A DNA stretch of 18,291 bases, taken from positions 1 through 18,291 of the forward strand of contig JAILGO010000003.1 of NCBI GenBank assembly GCA_024696725.1, given 5' to 3'. Both the position numbers and the translations under genes were made by a program. Below, piece after piece: positions 7,275 to 13,648 of this stretch. The number at the start of each line of letters is the position of its first letter. Positions within the stretch are counted from its first letter, which is position 1. The notes under the pieces were generated by a model. That model did no database searches and was not told the origin of the DNA. It worked only from the letters and a program-made list of their open reading frames with translations. This DNA comes from Eubacterium sp. (lineage in GTDB: Bacteria; Bacillota; Clostridia; Oscillospirales; Acutalibacteraceae).

Positions 7275-7676
7275 TCACTCCGTTTCCGTATCGGTAAGAC
7301 AGCCGAAGGTAAATACGCAGCGGCAGTAAAGACAGCCGAGGCTTTCGCTCTTTTCCGCGGGAGTAACCGCTATAGCGTCGGGATACAGCTTCGATACAGC
7401 GCGCACCGTATTTTCAGCCGCGGAGTTTAAAGCCTGTCCGCCGAGAGCGAGAGGTGAAAAAAGCTCAGCCCGTACCCTGACGCTCCCGTACTGAGCCGAC
7501 TCGCCGATTCCCGCGGGAATATAATCAGATTCGCCGGACGAAAGGGCGATTACCGTTTTTTCAAGCCTTGTCGGCTTTAAAAAATCGGGATAAGCTCTGA
7601 TTACCGCCGCGTTTTCAAGCGCCGCTTCGGACTTAAGCGCGCCGTAAACCGCATCTAACGCGTTATAGATTCTCAT
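7275..7676 (-). CDS. Tail terminator/completion-like protein
   Basis: A 133-residue protein starting MRIYNALDAVYGALK. The alternation of hydrophobic beta strands, and a C-terminal YCRCVFTFGC strand that is common at the end of tail terminator proteins, suggest the tail terminator fold. Position supports this: it is the third small protein after the capsid and would be the last connector before the tail. The start is the ATG at 7676, because GGAGG lies eight bases upstream. A longer reading frame begins at 7781 but has no ribosome binding site and would overlap the previous gene extensively. It overlaps the previous gene by 14 bases. In normal phages this ring caps the tube, so its retention without a tube gene is odd. 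Confidence 0.6.
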   Translation of the reverse strand: MRIYNALDAVYGALKSEAALENAAVIRAYPDFLKPTRLEKTVIALSSGESDYIPAGIGESAQYGSVRVRAELFSPLALGGQALNSAAENTVRAVSKLYPDAIAVTPAEKSESLGCLYCRCVFTFGCLTDTETE

Positions 7677-8031
7677 AGCCTTCGCCTCCCTGCTCCTTTT
7701 TAAGCACTCCCCTGAAATACTGAACGGTGTTTCCCGCCTTGACGCAATCCGCCTGAACGAAATAATACTTTTCACCGTCAATTACCGCGTATCCGTCGTC
7801 TCCGAGTTCTCTTATATCGTAAGAGGCGGGACCGTAATAGATATAAAAGCGGTTAAAGTATCTTCCTATCGGCGAAATCTTTTCTTCAAAATGGGATTTG
7901 TTTCTTTTCCAGGTCTGCTCTATTACCGCAAACACCTCGGTCGTTTTTCCGTCCTTAATGATAAAAACGCTTTGTCCGAGACGCTTTAAGTATTTTTCTA
8001 TTGTTTCCGATTTATCAAGAATATTAATCAT
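7663..8031 (-). CDS. Head-tail joining protein (head closure/stopper-like)
   Basis: A 122-residue protein in the head-closure position, second small gene after the capsid. It contains KSHFEEKISPIGRYFNRFYIYYGPASYDIREL and a DGEKYYFVQADCVKAGNTVQYFRGVLKK segment. The latter resembles the conserved beta-strand core of SPP1 gp16/XkdH-type stoppers, which end with a similar 'y..g.lkk' tail. Assignment is by position and fold character and is not certain. The ATG at 8031 has AGGGG immediately adjacent, unusually close, and a stem-loop lies just upstream. The in-frame codon two upstream is a stop, so no earlier start exists. The gene ends inside the start of the tail terminator gene. Confidence 0.5.
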   Translation of the reverse strand: MINILDKSETIEKYLKRLGQSVFIIKDGKTTEVFAVIEQTWKRNKSHFEEKISPIGRYFNRFYIYYGPASYDIRELGDDGYAVIDGEKYYFVQADCVKAGNTVQYFRGVLKKEQGGEGYENL

Positions 8032-8040
8032 CCCCTAATC

Positions 8041-8061
8041 GGCGGAGGCAGAGCCTCCGCC
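8041..8061 (-). other. Intercistronic hairpin upstream of the stopper-like gene
   Basis: A perfect 9-bp inverted repeat (arms 8041-8049 and 8053-8061, three-base loop) lies in the only sizeable gap inside the head operon. It ends nine bases before the start codon of the next gene. On the - strand it is not followed by a T run, so it is not a classical terminator. One arm contains GGAGG. It may act as an RNA processing or translation-control element, or stabilise the downstream mRNA. Confidence 0.6.
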
Positions 8062-8064
8062 CGT

Positions 8065-8415
8065 TTAAACTGTCCTGAAGTCGAAGGCTTCGCCGTCGGC
8101 AAGCGCGGGACAGCCGCGGCTTACCTCCTCAAGAAGCGCCCTTGCGCTTTCAAGCGTTTCGTTTCCTTCGGTAATGCTTACGTCGCCTGCCCTGAAGCTT
8201 TTAACGCCGCCCGTTTCCCGTTTAATCAGCGCGAGACGGTAATTAACCCTTGCCGCTGCGAGCATAACCGCGTCAGCAGTGCTTTTACCGTTTTTAAGTC
8301 GTGCGTTTATTCTTTCCCTTTCGGCGTCAATAATTACCGAATAGCCGAGAAGCTCCTCGGCGCCGTAAGGGCTTATCGCCTCAAGACATTCAATGATTTC
8401 GCTGTTGCTAATCAT
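8065..8415 (-). CDS. Head-tail connector (adaptor, gp6/XkdG-H type)
   Basis: This 116-residue, mainly helical protein follows the capsid gene, where adaptor proteins of the HK97 gp6/SPP1 gp15 class normally sit. The central part (RLKNGKSTADAVMLAAARVNYRLALIKRE) looks like the helical core of such adaptors. It is followed by SFRAGDVSITE, the conserved 'sf..GdvSit' motif of the family, and the C-terminal helix region. The motif plus position make this fairly reliable. It starts at an ATG four bases after the capsid stop, with only a weak ribosome binding site, so translational coupling to the capsid gene is likely. A 33-base gap with a hairpin follows. Confidence 0.65.
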   Translation of the reverse strand: MISNSEIIECLEAISPYGAEELLGYSVIIDAERERINARLKNGKSTADAVMLAAARVNYRLALIKRETGGVKSFRAGDVSITEGNETLESARALLEEVSRGCPALADGEAFDFRTV

Positions 8416-8419
8416 ATTA

Positions 8420-9400
8420 TCAGCTCATAAGCTTTACGGCGTCGGTAAAGATAGGCGAGAAGCCCGTAATCGTCGTAATTGCCGCTCTTTCAAGCTGACG
8501 GTCTATGAGCTTATCGAACTCGGTGAGAACCTCGCCGGCCTGTACCTTTTCAAGCGCATAGCTTTTATCGAGACCGATAATACCCGGACAGATTGAAGCG
8601 TCCACCTTGTTGAGCTCCGCGCCGAGCGGGGTAATCATATTACCCGTGCCGTGGAAGTTAAGACCTGCCGCGCTGTCCTTGAACTCGGTCATATTGAGAA
8701 GGTCGGGAAGAAGCGCAGACGAGCAGAGCATAGTAGTCATATTATACGGCGAGAAGCTGTTCCAGAGGTTAACGATATCCGTATAAGCGATATCGTTACC
8801 TGCGATTGAAACGGTCTGTGCGCCGCTGTTAAGAAGCACGTTCACAGCGTCGGCAAGCTGCTGTCTTGCGATATTGCTTCCGATTTTTTTAAGCATAATG
8901 GTAAACATATCAAGACGCTGGAACTTGATAGCCTCGTAGGAGGCTACAAGCATTCTTCCGCGCTTTTTAAGCTGAGTGAGGCTGTCCTTGGTTTTAATTA
9001 CGGTTTCGGGGATAAACGCTCCCTCGCCGACGTCCATAAGCGCCTTGTCCCCGTCACCCGCGTCGCATTGAATCGCTCTGTAATCAAGCGCGTCGATTTT
9101 AGTTGTAGCGGCGATAATCTTTTCGAGGGTGTTATCCTCCTCAATACCCTGATATACCGCGCGGGACACGTATTCGGGGAAAAGCACCGCGGAGGACGTA
9201 GTTTCAAAAAACTTTGAAACGGTATCGCTGTCGGTTCCCGTTACCTTGATATCGAAGCGCTTGAGCTGACGCTGAAACGCGTCGAGTCCCTCGTACTCGG
9301 TACCCCTGTAGTTTTCAGAGGGGTCAAGCTCCTCAAGAGCGCGGGTGAAGCCCTTTGAAGCGGTGTAAAGTCCTTTTTCAAGCTGTATATTATCAAACAT
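8420..9400 (-). CDS. Major capsid protein (HK97 fold)
   Basis: A 326-residue protein between the decoration protein and the adaptor, which is where the major capsid protein is expected. Recognisable features are an N-terminal arm with DAFQRQLKRFDIKVTGTDSDTVSKFF, the 'sAvlFPEyvsraV' segment near residue 75, and the P-domain/spine-like region with KKRGRMLVASYEAIKFQRLDMFTIMLKKIG. A central A-domain follows, ending in ALEKVQAGEVLTEFDKLIDRQLERAAITTITGFSPIF. Length is normal for this family. There is no long delta domain visible, consistent with scaffolding supplied by the protease tail. GGGAGGT lies nine bases before the ATG. It is likely the most highly expressed gene of the operon. Confidence 0.85.
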   Translation of the reverse strand: MFDNIQLEKGLYTASKGFTRALEELDPSENYRGTEYEGLDAFQRQLKRFDIKVTGTDSDTVSKFFETTSSAVLFPEYVSRAVYQGIEEDNTLEKIIAATTKIDALDYRAIQCDAGDGDKALMDVGEGAFIPETVIKTKDSLTQLKKRGRMLVASYEAIKFQRLDMFTIMLKKIGSNIARQQLADAVNVLLNSGAQTVSIAGNDIAYTDIVNLWNSFSPYNMTTMLCSSALLPDLLNMTEFKDSAAGLNFHGTGNMITPLGAELNKVDASICPGIIGLDKSYALEKVQAGEVLTEFDKLIDRQLERAAITTITGFSPIFTDAVKLMS

Positions 9401-9421
9401 TGTATTTATACCTCCCGTTAA

Positions 9422-9772
9422 TTATAAAATGAAGCCGACGGTGCTGTTTTCGGTATCTACCTCAATAACTCTGTAAAGCGGTACTCCGTCGTCTTCGGAT
9501 ACTGCTACGCCGCCGTTTCCGTCGGAGCAGAGCTTACTCCATCCGCACGCGGGCGCGTCCCCGCTGAAGGGAGCTTCAACAAAGCCCTCCATCTGTGCGG
9601 TAATGAGCTTACCTCTGACCGAAACGCAAACGCCCACGAAGGCGCTTCCCTCGCCGGCAATACAGCAATCGCCGTTCTCGTCGAAGCCTACCGTATCTCC
9701 CTTTTTGAACTGAGCGTCGCTTTCAAAGGTAAGCGCGCTTGCGTTAAAGCCTCTGTATGAAATGTTCTTCAT
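9422..9772 (-). CDS. Capsid decoration/cement-like protein
   Basis: This 116-residue protein appears all beta: alternating Gly/Ala/Val with FKKGDTVGFDENGDCCIAGEGSAFVGVCVSVRG and a second barrel half ending in VGFIL. That resembles the DUF2190/gpD-like decoration proteins that stabilise expanded HK97 capsids. Position agrees: it lies between protease and major capsid protein, as lambda gpD does. It has a few cysteines that might be redox sensitive, but no pattern stands out. AGGAGG sits seven bases before the ATG, one of the best ribosome binding sites in the operon, in keeping with a high-copy structural protein. An alternative is an unrelated minor capsid protein. Confidence 0.55.
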   Translation of the reverse strand: MKNISYRGFNASALTFESDAQFKKGDTVGFDENGDCCIAGEGSAFVGVCVSVRGKLITAQMEGFVEAPFSGDAPACGWSKLCSDGNGGVAVSEDDGVPLYRVIEVDTENSTVGFIL

Positions 9773-9783
9773 ATCTTTTCCTC

Positions 9784-10710
9784 CTAAATTCTGAATTGTG
9801 AATAATCCTTAGCGGTTTTGCCCTCGGCTGAAATAAGCTGAGGCTCGGGGACTTCCCCTGATTTTACAAGACTCTCTTTAACGGCAATCAGCTCGCTCAC
9901 CGTCATAGCCGATACAATTTCGGAAAAAACTTCGCGTTCTATTTCGGGTACTTTTTCGGTGAAGAGCTTTAATACGTCCCTGCAAAGCTCGGACTTAAAT
10001 CTCACTCCGAGCGTTGCGTTCTCCTCAAGAGAGTTAATATAGCAGTTAAGCTGCTTTAACTGCGCCGCGTTAAGCTCAAGCTTTTCACAGTCCGAGCGTA
10101 CCGCCTTAATAATGTCGTCCAAAGCGTTAACCTCCTTAGAATAATACGACTTAGTAACGCCTGCCCTTCGCTGAGCGGGTACGGCGACGAAGCTGAATTC
10201 ATAAGCGTCTGAGGCGTCCGACAGAGTAGTGTAGCACAGCTTGCCGCCGTAGCTTTTTCCGCCGATATGGCCGCAGCGCTCGCTTCGTCTGTCCTTGCCG
10301 CAGACCGAGCAGACAGCCTTTTCCATAGAGCAGGAAACCGAAACCTCTTTTTTAATACCGCCCTCGATTTCGTCAATCAGCGTTTTATTTTCGTCGTTTC
10401 TGAGCATATACGCTCTCGCTTTAAGACGGTATAGCCCGTCGCCGTAAGCGGTCAGCTCGTCGTCGGATTTCTCGATATAGGTATCGAAAATTCTCGCCTT
10501 CTGGTCGGCGCTTTTCATCGAGTGGTCGAATATGCCCGTTTTCCCGATAAAGAGCTCTTTAAGCTGCTTAAGCGCGTCGAGCGAAAAGCATTCGTAGTCC
10601 CTGTCGATATCGTTATCGCAGAGGGTGAGGGTAAAGATATATACCTCCTCCTCTGTGAGCTCCCGCTTGGAAAAGGCGTTTATTCTGTCTATATCCTTAA
10701 GCTCGCTCAA
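9784..10710 (-). CDS. Prohead protease with C-terminal helical (scaffold-like) region
   Basis: A 308-residue XkdF-type phage prohead protease. The protease domain spans about residues 20-190. His63 (in GIFDHS) and a serine in VSVSCS (Ser124 or Ser126) are the likely catalytic pair, and YEFSFVAVPA near 170-179 is the conserved closing strand. A Cys/His group, CSVC near 134-137 and CGH near 146-148 plus a later Cys, is characteristic of this phage protease subfamily and could bind zinc. Residues after about 195 are charged and helical, like a fused scaffold. The start is a TTG at 10710 with GGAGG nine bases upstream; the TTG at 10719 would touch the ribosome binding site. It overlaps the portal gene's last codons. 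Confidence 0.75.
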   Translation of the reverse strand: MSELKDIDRINAFSKRELTEEEVYIFTLTLCDNDIDRDYECFSLDALKQLKELFIGKTGIFDHSMKSADQKARIFDTYIEKSDDELTAYGDGLYRLKARAYMLRNDENKTLIDEIEGGIKKEVSVSCSMEKAVCSVCGKDRRSERCGHIGGKSYGGKLCYTTLSDASDAYEFSFVAVPAQRRAGVTKSYYSKEVNALDDIIKAVRSDCEKLELNAAQLKQLNCYINSLEENATLGVRFKSELCRDVLKLFTEKVPEIEREVFSEIVSAMTVSELIAVKESLVKSGEVPEPQLISAEGKTAKDYSQFRI

Positions 10711-11854
10711 GGGTTTCAACCTCCTTTAAAATTTTGTCCGCCTCGGCGTTGAGCTTTCTCGCCTCGGCAAGCTGGGTTTCATCCTGAAGCGTAATATCGT
10801 CCCAGACAACGTCAGCCGTTTCGCCTATGCCGTTTAAGATAAGGTATGCGTTTCCTATGCGTTTAAGAACGGGGGTAATAATCCTTCTGTACGCCTCAAG
10901 CTCGGTTGTAAGAATATCCGTCTGCTGCTGAGCCATCCGCTCGCTGACGGACCAGTTAAGTCCGAACATATAGGGCATAAGTCCCGTCTTGGCAATAATC
11001 TGCTCAAGCATCTGGCGCACGGGAATCTCGCTGTCGAGAATCTGATTATCCGCGCCGATAACGCTTACCTTAACGTCGCCGACGGCTACGAAATCCTTAA
11101 CGCTGTCCTTAGAGCTCATAGCCTCGCGCCACGCGTCAGCCATCTGTTCGGCGCGCTCCTTTGCGAAGGCTCTGTCGCCTCCCTCTCCCTGCGGTCTGTA
11201 GGTAACCGCATAACGAAGATTTCCGACTCTTTCCCAGTTTGTGCCTATGGTTTTATAAATTTTTAAAAGGATATCGCTTACAAACGGCAGTCCGCGCAGA
11301 AGGCTCGTTCCGAGAATTCTTCCCGGCTCGGGATTTAAAACGGTAAAAAGTATCCTCTCGGGATGAGAAAGAAGGACGGGCGCACCCGACGAGCAATTAT
11401 AGAATTCAAGCTCAAGGCTTCCCTTTTTTCTTCTTACGTCTATAACGTCAAGCTCGCCGTTATAAAGCGCTGCTATACCGTTACCGTCGGTTACTATTTC
11501 GCCGACAGCCGTCCCGTAGGTTAAAAGCTGCTCGACGTAGCTGTCGACGAACGCCTGAATTCCCGTCTGATTTCCGCCGACGTTTACAAGCGAAAAGAAT
11601 TCCTTCATTTCGGCGTCGAGCGCCTCGTTACCCGTTAAGAATTCAAAGCCGCCCATAAGCCGCACGATTTTATTTATCGCGCTGTCAATTATCGGTACGG
11701 CGTCTCTTAAGGCACGGTATACCCTCGCGTTGCAGCCTGCTGCGGTACTGCCCGAGAGCGCACTGAATGGGTGAACGCTTCTGTCTCCCGTCTGAACGGC
11801 GACGGAATATCCCTCGCTTTTAGACTCGCTTTTCCTTTTAGTGAATATTCCCAC
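10697..11854 (-). CDS. Phage portal protein
   Basis: A 385-residue portal, the dodecameric vertex through which DNA enters the capsid. Typical elements are YRALRDAVPIIDSAINKIVRLMGG near the start, the wing/stem region with GRILGTSLLRGLPFVSDILLKIYKTIGTNWERVGN, and a clip/crown region with IIAKTGLMPYMFGLNWSVSERMAQQQTDILTTELEAYRRIITPVLKRI. The last is the classic portal C-terminal helix motif. The start is GTG at 11854, with AGGAAG seven bases upstream; no ATG in frame fits. It lies four bases after the large terminase, the usual order. Length is slightly short for PBSX-like portals (about 450), so the crown may be reduced. Confidence 0.85.
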   Translation of the reverse strand: MGIFTKRKSESKSEGYSVAVQTGDRSVHPFSALSGSTAAGCNARVYRALRDAVPIIDSAINKIVRLMGGFEFLTGNEALDAEMKEFFSLVNVGGNQTGIQAFVDSYVEQLLTYGTAVGEIVTDGNGIAALYNGELDVIDVRRKKGSLELEFYNCSSGAPVLLSHPERILFTVLNPEPGRILGTSLLRGLPFVSDILLKIYKTIGTNWERVGNLRYAVTYRPQGEGGDRAFAKERAEQMADAWREAMSSKDSVKDFVAVGDVKVSVIGADNQILDSEIPVRQMLEQIIAKTGLMPYMFGLNWSVSERMAQQQTDILTTELEAYRRIITPVLKRIGNAYLILNGIGETADVVWDDITLQDETQLAEARKLNAEADKILKEVETLERA

Positions 11855-11858
11855 GGCA

Positions 11859-13109
11859 TCACTTCCTTTCTACTGCAACGGAGAACGAATAATCCTCTCT
11901 TCCGCCCAGTACGTGCTGAACAAAGTATCTTACGTCGTCCATTGCGTGGTCGTTTTCCTTTTTCGGTGAATCGCGTTTTATGTCGTTATCCCAGCGGTAT
12001 ACCGAAAACTCGCGGATAGCGTCGCTGCACTCGGGGAAAAAGAATATTTCGCAGTCTCTGAGCGCCTGACACACCCGGTTAATACCCGTTAAAACATCGT
12101 TATCCGCACGAATAACCCTGTACTCGCCGTGGCGCTTTACAACCTCAATAAACGAGGCGGCGGACGGGTCTATAATGAGAGCGGTTATATTCCTGCTTCC
12201 CGCAAGCGTTTTAAGCTCCGCGTAGTATTCCTCGTCGGTTAGCTGAATACCCCGGTCGCGCGAGGAGTGATAATACTCCTTCACCCTGTACCACTTACCG
12301 CCGCTTCTTCCCCACAGTCCGAGAGAAAACGGGTTAACCGTACCGTAGTCGCACGAAAGATACCACATATCGAAGCTCTCTGCTTTTTTAACGTGCTTTT
12401 CGGGCGAAAACATCGGATATACGAGCCCGTCGGCAGCCACCCATTTTCCCTCTATAAAACGCTCATAAAACGCGCCCGAATAAAGGCTTTTATAACGGCA
12501 TTTGATTTCATCCGAAAGGGAGGGATTATCGTCCATAGTGAAATGAAGGTAAAGCATATTCTTCTCATCGGCTTTCTTTATCCACTCATTATAAAACCAA
12601 TGATAAGGATGCTCGGGGTTGCAGTTAAACCAGAACACAGAGCCTTCAACCGAGCATCTCGCCAGGGCCTGCTCAACGAAGGAGCGCGGCATAAGCGCAA
12701 CCTCGTCAAAAAGGACGCCGCCCAGGGTCATACCCTGGATTAAGGCAGCCGAGCTCTCGTCTCTTCCGCCGAAAAGATAGAACCGGTTTTCCGCGTTGCC
12801 CTTTCTGATTGTAAGATAATTCTTGCTTACCCTCTCGCTGACCTCAAAGCCGAGCGCGGTTAAAACGGGTATAAGCGGCGTAACGACGTTACGTCTTAAA
12901 GAGGATATGGTCTTTCCGCAAAGGGCAAACGACGTATCGCTGAAGCCGTAGAATGCCCATCCTATAAACGAAAGCGACATACAAAGCGTCTTGCCGCTTC
13001 TTACCGCGCCGTCACAGATTATACCGTTTTTACTCCTGTCGGGACTTTTTCTGCACCACCAGGTCAGAACGCGAAGCTGCTTTTTTGAAAAGGGCGTGAA
13101 CTTAATCAT
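11859..13109 (-). CDS. terL: Terminase large subunit (PBSX/XtmB type)
   Basis: A 416-residue DNA packaging ATPase and nuclease. Walker A is GAVRSGKT (34-41) and Walker B is LFDE with Asp135 and Glu136. The FNCNPEHPYHWFYNEW coupling motif follows. The RNase H-like nuclease domain carries its acidic residues in LSCDYGTVNPF (Asp254), LIIDPSAA (Asp314) and NDHAMDDVRYF (Asp391/Asp392). All catalytic residues are present, so the enzyme looks active; nuclease-only or packaging-dead forms are not indicated. The family usually packages by the headful (pac) mechanism. I start at ATG 13109, which overlaps the last codons of the small terminase, rather than 13139. Confidence 0.95.
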   Translation of the reverse strand: MIKFTPFSKKQLRVLTWWCRKSPDRSKNGIICDGAVRSGKTLCMSLSFIGWAFYGFSDTSFALCGKTISSLRRNVVTPLIPVLTALGFEVSERVSKNYLTIRKGNAENRFYLFGGRDESSAALIQGMTLGGVLFDEVALMPRSFVEQALARCSVEGSVFWFNCNPEHPYHWFYNEWIKKADEKNMLYLHFTMDDNPSLSDEIKCRYKSLYSGAFYERFIEGKWVAADGLVYPMFSPEKHVKKAESFDMWYLSCDYGTVNPFSLGLWGRSGGKWYRVKEYYHSSRDRGIQLTDEEYYAELKTLAGSRNITALIIDPSAASFIEVVKRHGEYRVIRADNDVLTGINRVCQALRDCEIFFFPECSDAIREFSVYRWDNDIKRDSPKKENDHAMDDVRYFVQHVLGGREDYSFSVAVERK

Positions 13110-13425
13110 CGTTGAATACACTTCCCGCGTTTTCAGCACTTTTCTCCAAAGCCTGATAAAAGCTTAAGCCCTCGTCGCTCCCCGCGCCGCTGTACTCCCT
13201 TAGCTTTTCGCATGCCTTTATTCTGTCGAAGAATTTAATCTCCATCCCTCCGCCTTTCGGCTTCTTAATCTCGCTGACGTTATAAAGGTTAAGCTTTTTA
13301 AGCCTTGAAAGCGCCTCCTCGTCGCTGAGAAATAAAAGCGAAACCGCGTCGCTGATATTTCCGAAGGCGAGCTTTTCAAGTCCGCGTTCGACCTTCTCCG
13401 AGGTCGTCTTTTTTCTTTTCGGCAT
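13102..13425 (-). CDS. terS: Terminase small subunit (XtmA-like)
   Basis: A 107-residue protein, first gene of the operon, directly upstream of terL. The basic N-terminus (KRKKTTSEKVERG) suggests DNA binding. The later KPKGGGMEIKFFDRIKACEKLREYSG is the 'kgG.EikfyDrlKALe.L' motif typical of PBSX-type small terminases, so identification is good although the helix-turn-helix portion is short. Small terminases of this type are usually 150-260 residues, so this one lacks much of the N-terminal DNA-binding region. GGGAGGG about eight bases before the ATG gives a strong start. The stop codon overlaps the terL start by eight bases, typical for coupled translation. The reduced size could relax packaging site specificity; this is inference. 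Confidence 0.7.
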   Translation of the reverse strand: MPKRKKTTSEKVERGLEKLAFGNISDAVSLLFLSDEEALSRLKKLNLYNVSEIKKPKGGGMEIKFFDRIKACEKLREYSGAGSDEGLSFYQALEKSAENAGSVFNDD

Positions 13426-13492
13426 ATCATTCCCTCCCTGCCGTTATTCCGAAGGATGATGAAAACACCCTTCACTTATAGGGGTATGTCGG

Positions 13493-13537
13493 GCGATTTT
13501 ATGCGCTCAAATATACATAATTGGACCATAAAATCGC
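13493..13537. repeat. Perfect 11-bp inverted repeat, candidate operator of the phage operon
   Basis: Arms GCGATTTTATG (13493-13503) and CATAAAATCGC (13527-13537) are exact reverse complements separated by 23 bases. They bracket the -10 box of the promoter read toward terS: one arm overlaps the -35 region and the other the expected start site. This layout fits a repressor or regulator binding site. As RNA it is less likely to matter, since one arm lies upstream of the start site. Confidence 0.6.
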
Positions 13538-13539
13538 AA
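13510..13539 (-). promoter_or_regulatory. Candidate promoter of the phage structural operon
   Basis: On the - strand TTGCGA (13534-13539) is followed after 18 bases by TATATT (13510-13515), with initiation expected near 13503, about 80 bases before terS. Both boxes are imperfect, so it may need an activator. It is the only good candidate close to the terminase genes and lies within the inverted repeat. Confidence 0.5.
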
Positions 13540-13563
13540 AAAAAATATTTTTTCACCGAAATA

Positions 13564-13592
13564 TGTATAGTGCAAGGCATACTACTTTACAA
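13564..13592 (-). promoter_or_regulatory. Second, weaker candidate promoter upstream of terS
   Basis: On the - strand TTGTAA (13587-13592) is followed after 17 bases by TATACA (13564-13569). It lies just beyond the aroF terminator. Match quality is modest. The 13426-13602 stretch as a whole holds no gene that I can see, only these promoter-like sequences, the inverted repeat and the terS ribosome binding site. Confidence 0.3.
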
Positions 13593-13602
13593 AAAATGAA
13601 TC

Positions 13603-13633
13603 AAAAAAAGAGCCGTCCCTTTCGGGACAGCTC
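13603..13633 (-). terminator. Intrinsic terminator of aroF
   Basis: On the - strand a 10-bp stem (13624-13633 with 13610-13619, one wobble pair) closed by a GAAA loop is followed by seven T residues. It lies 15 bases beyond the aroF stop codon and insulates the phage operon from aroF transcription. Confidence 0.95.
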
Positions 13634-13648
13634 AGGCTGTTTTCTGTA

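Larger units (their letters stand above)
2970..13539 (-). mobile_element. Phage-like structural gene cluster (PBSX-type head and baseplate, no tail tube/sheath)
   Basis: Sixteen consecutive, tightly spaced - strand genes encode DNA packaging, capsid, connector and contractile-type baseplate proteins in the PBSX/skin order. There is no integrase, recombinase, repressor, replication, tape measure, sheath, tube, holin or lysin gene. Host genes directly flank both ends: aroF beyond the terminase, DUF1015 and putP beyond the fibre. I found no direct repeats resembling attL/attR at the edges. Base composition resembles the flanking host genes by eye. The element is therefore a prophage remnant or a domesticated particle locus rather than a complete prophage. 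Confidence 0.85.

Noticed and set aside
7275..7781. Longer 168-residue form of the tail terminator gene
   Set aside because: The upstream start has no ribosome binding site and would overlap the stopper-like gene by over 100 bases, whereas the ATG at 7676 has GGAGG at good spacing.
12267..12743. 158-codon + strand frame inside terL
   Set aside because: It is antisense to the terminase catalytic domains with no promoter or ribosome binding site; composition is that of a reverse complement of a coding gene.
2970..13425. R-type tailocin or contractile injection system
   Set aside because: Those need sheath and tube genes and lack capsid, portal and terminase; here the reverse is true.
13426..13602. 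Missed small gene between terS and aroF
   Set aside because: No frame of useful length with a ribosome binding site is seen on either strand; the stretch is AT-rich with promoter-like features only.
2881..13648. attL/attR direct repeats around the phage cluster
   Set aside because: I compared the two junctions (about 2880-2970 and 13430-13640) by eye and found no shared stretch beyond short AT-rich words and unrelated terminator stems.
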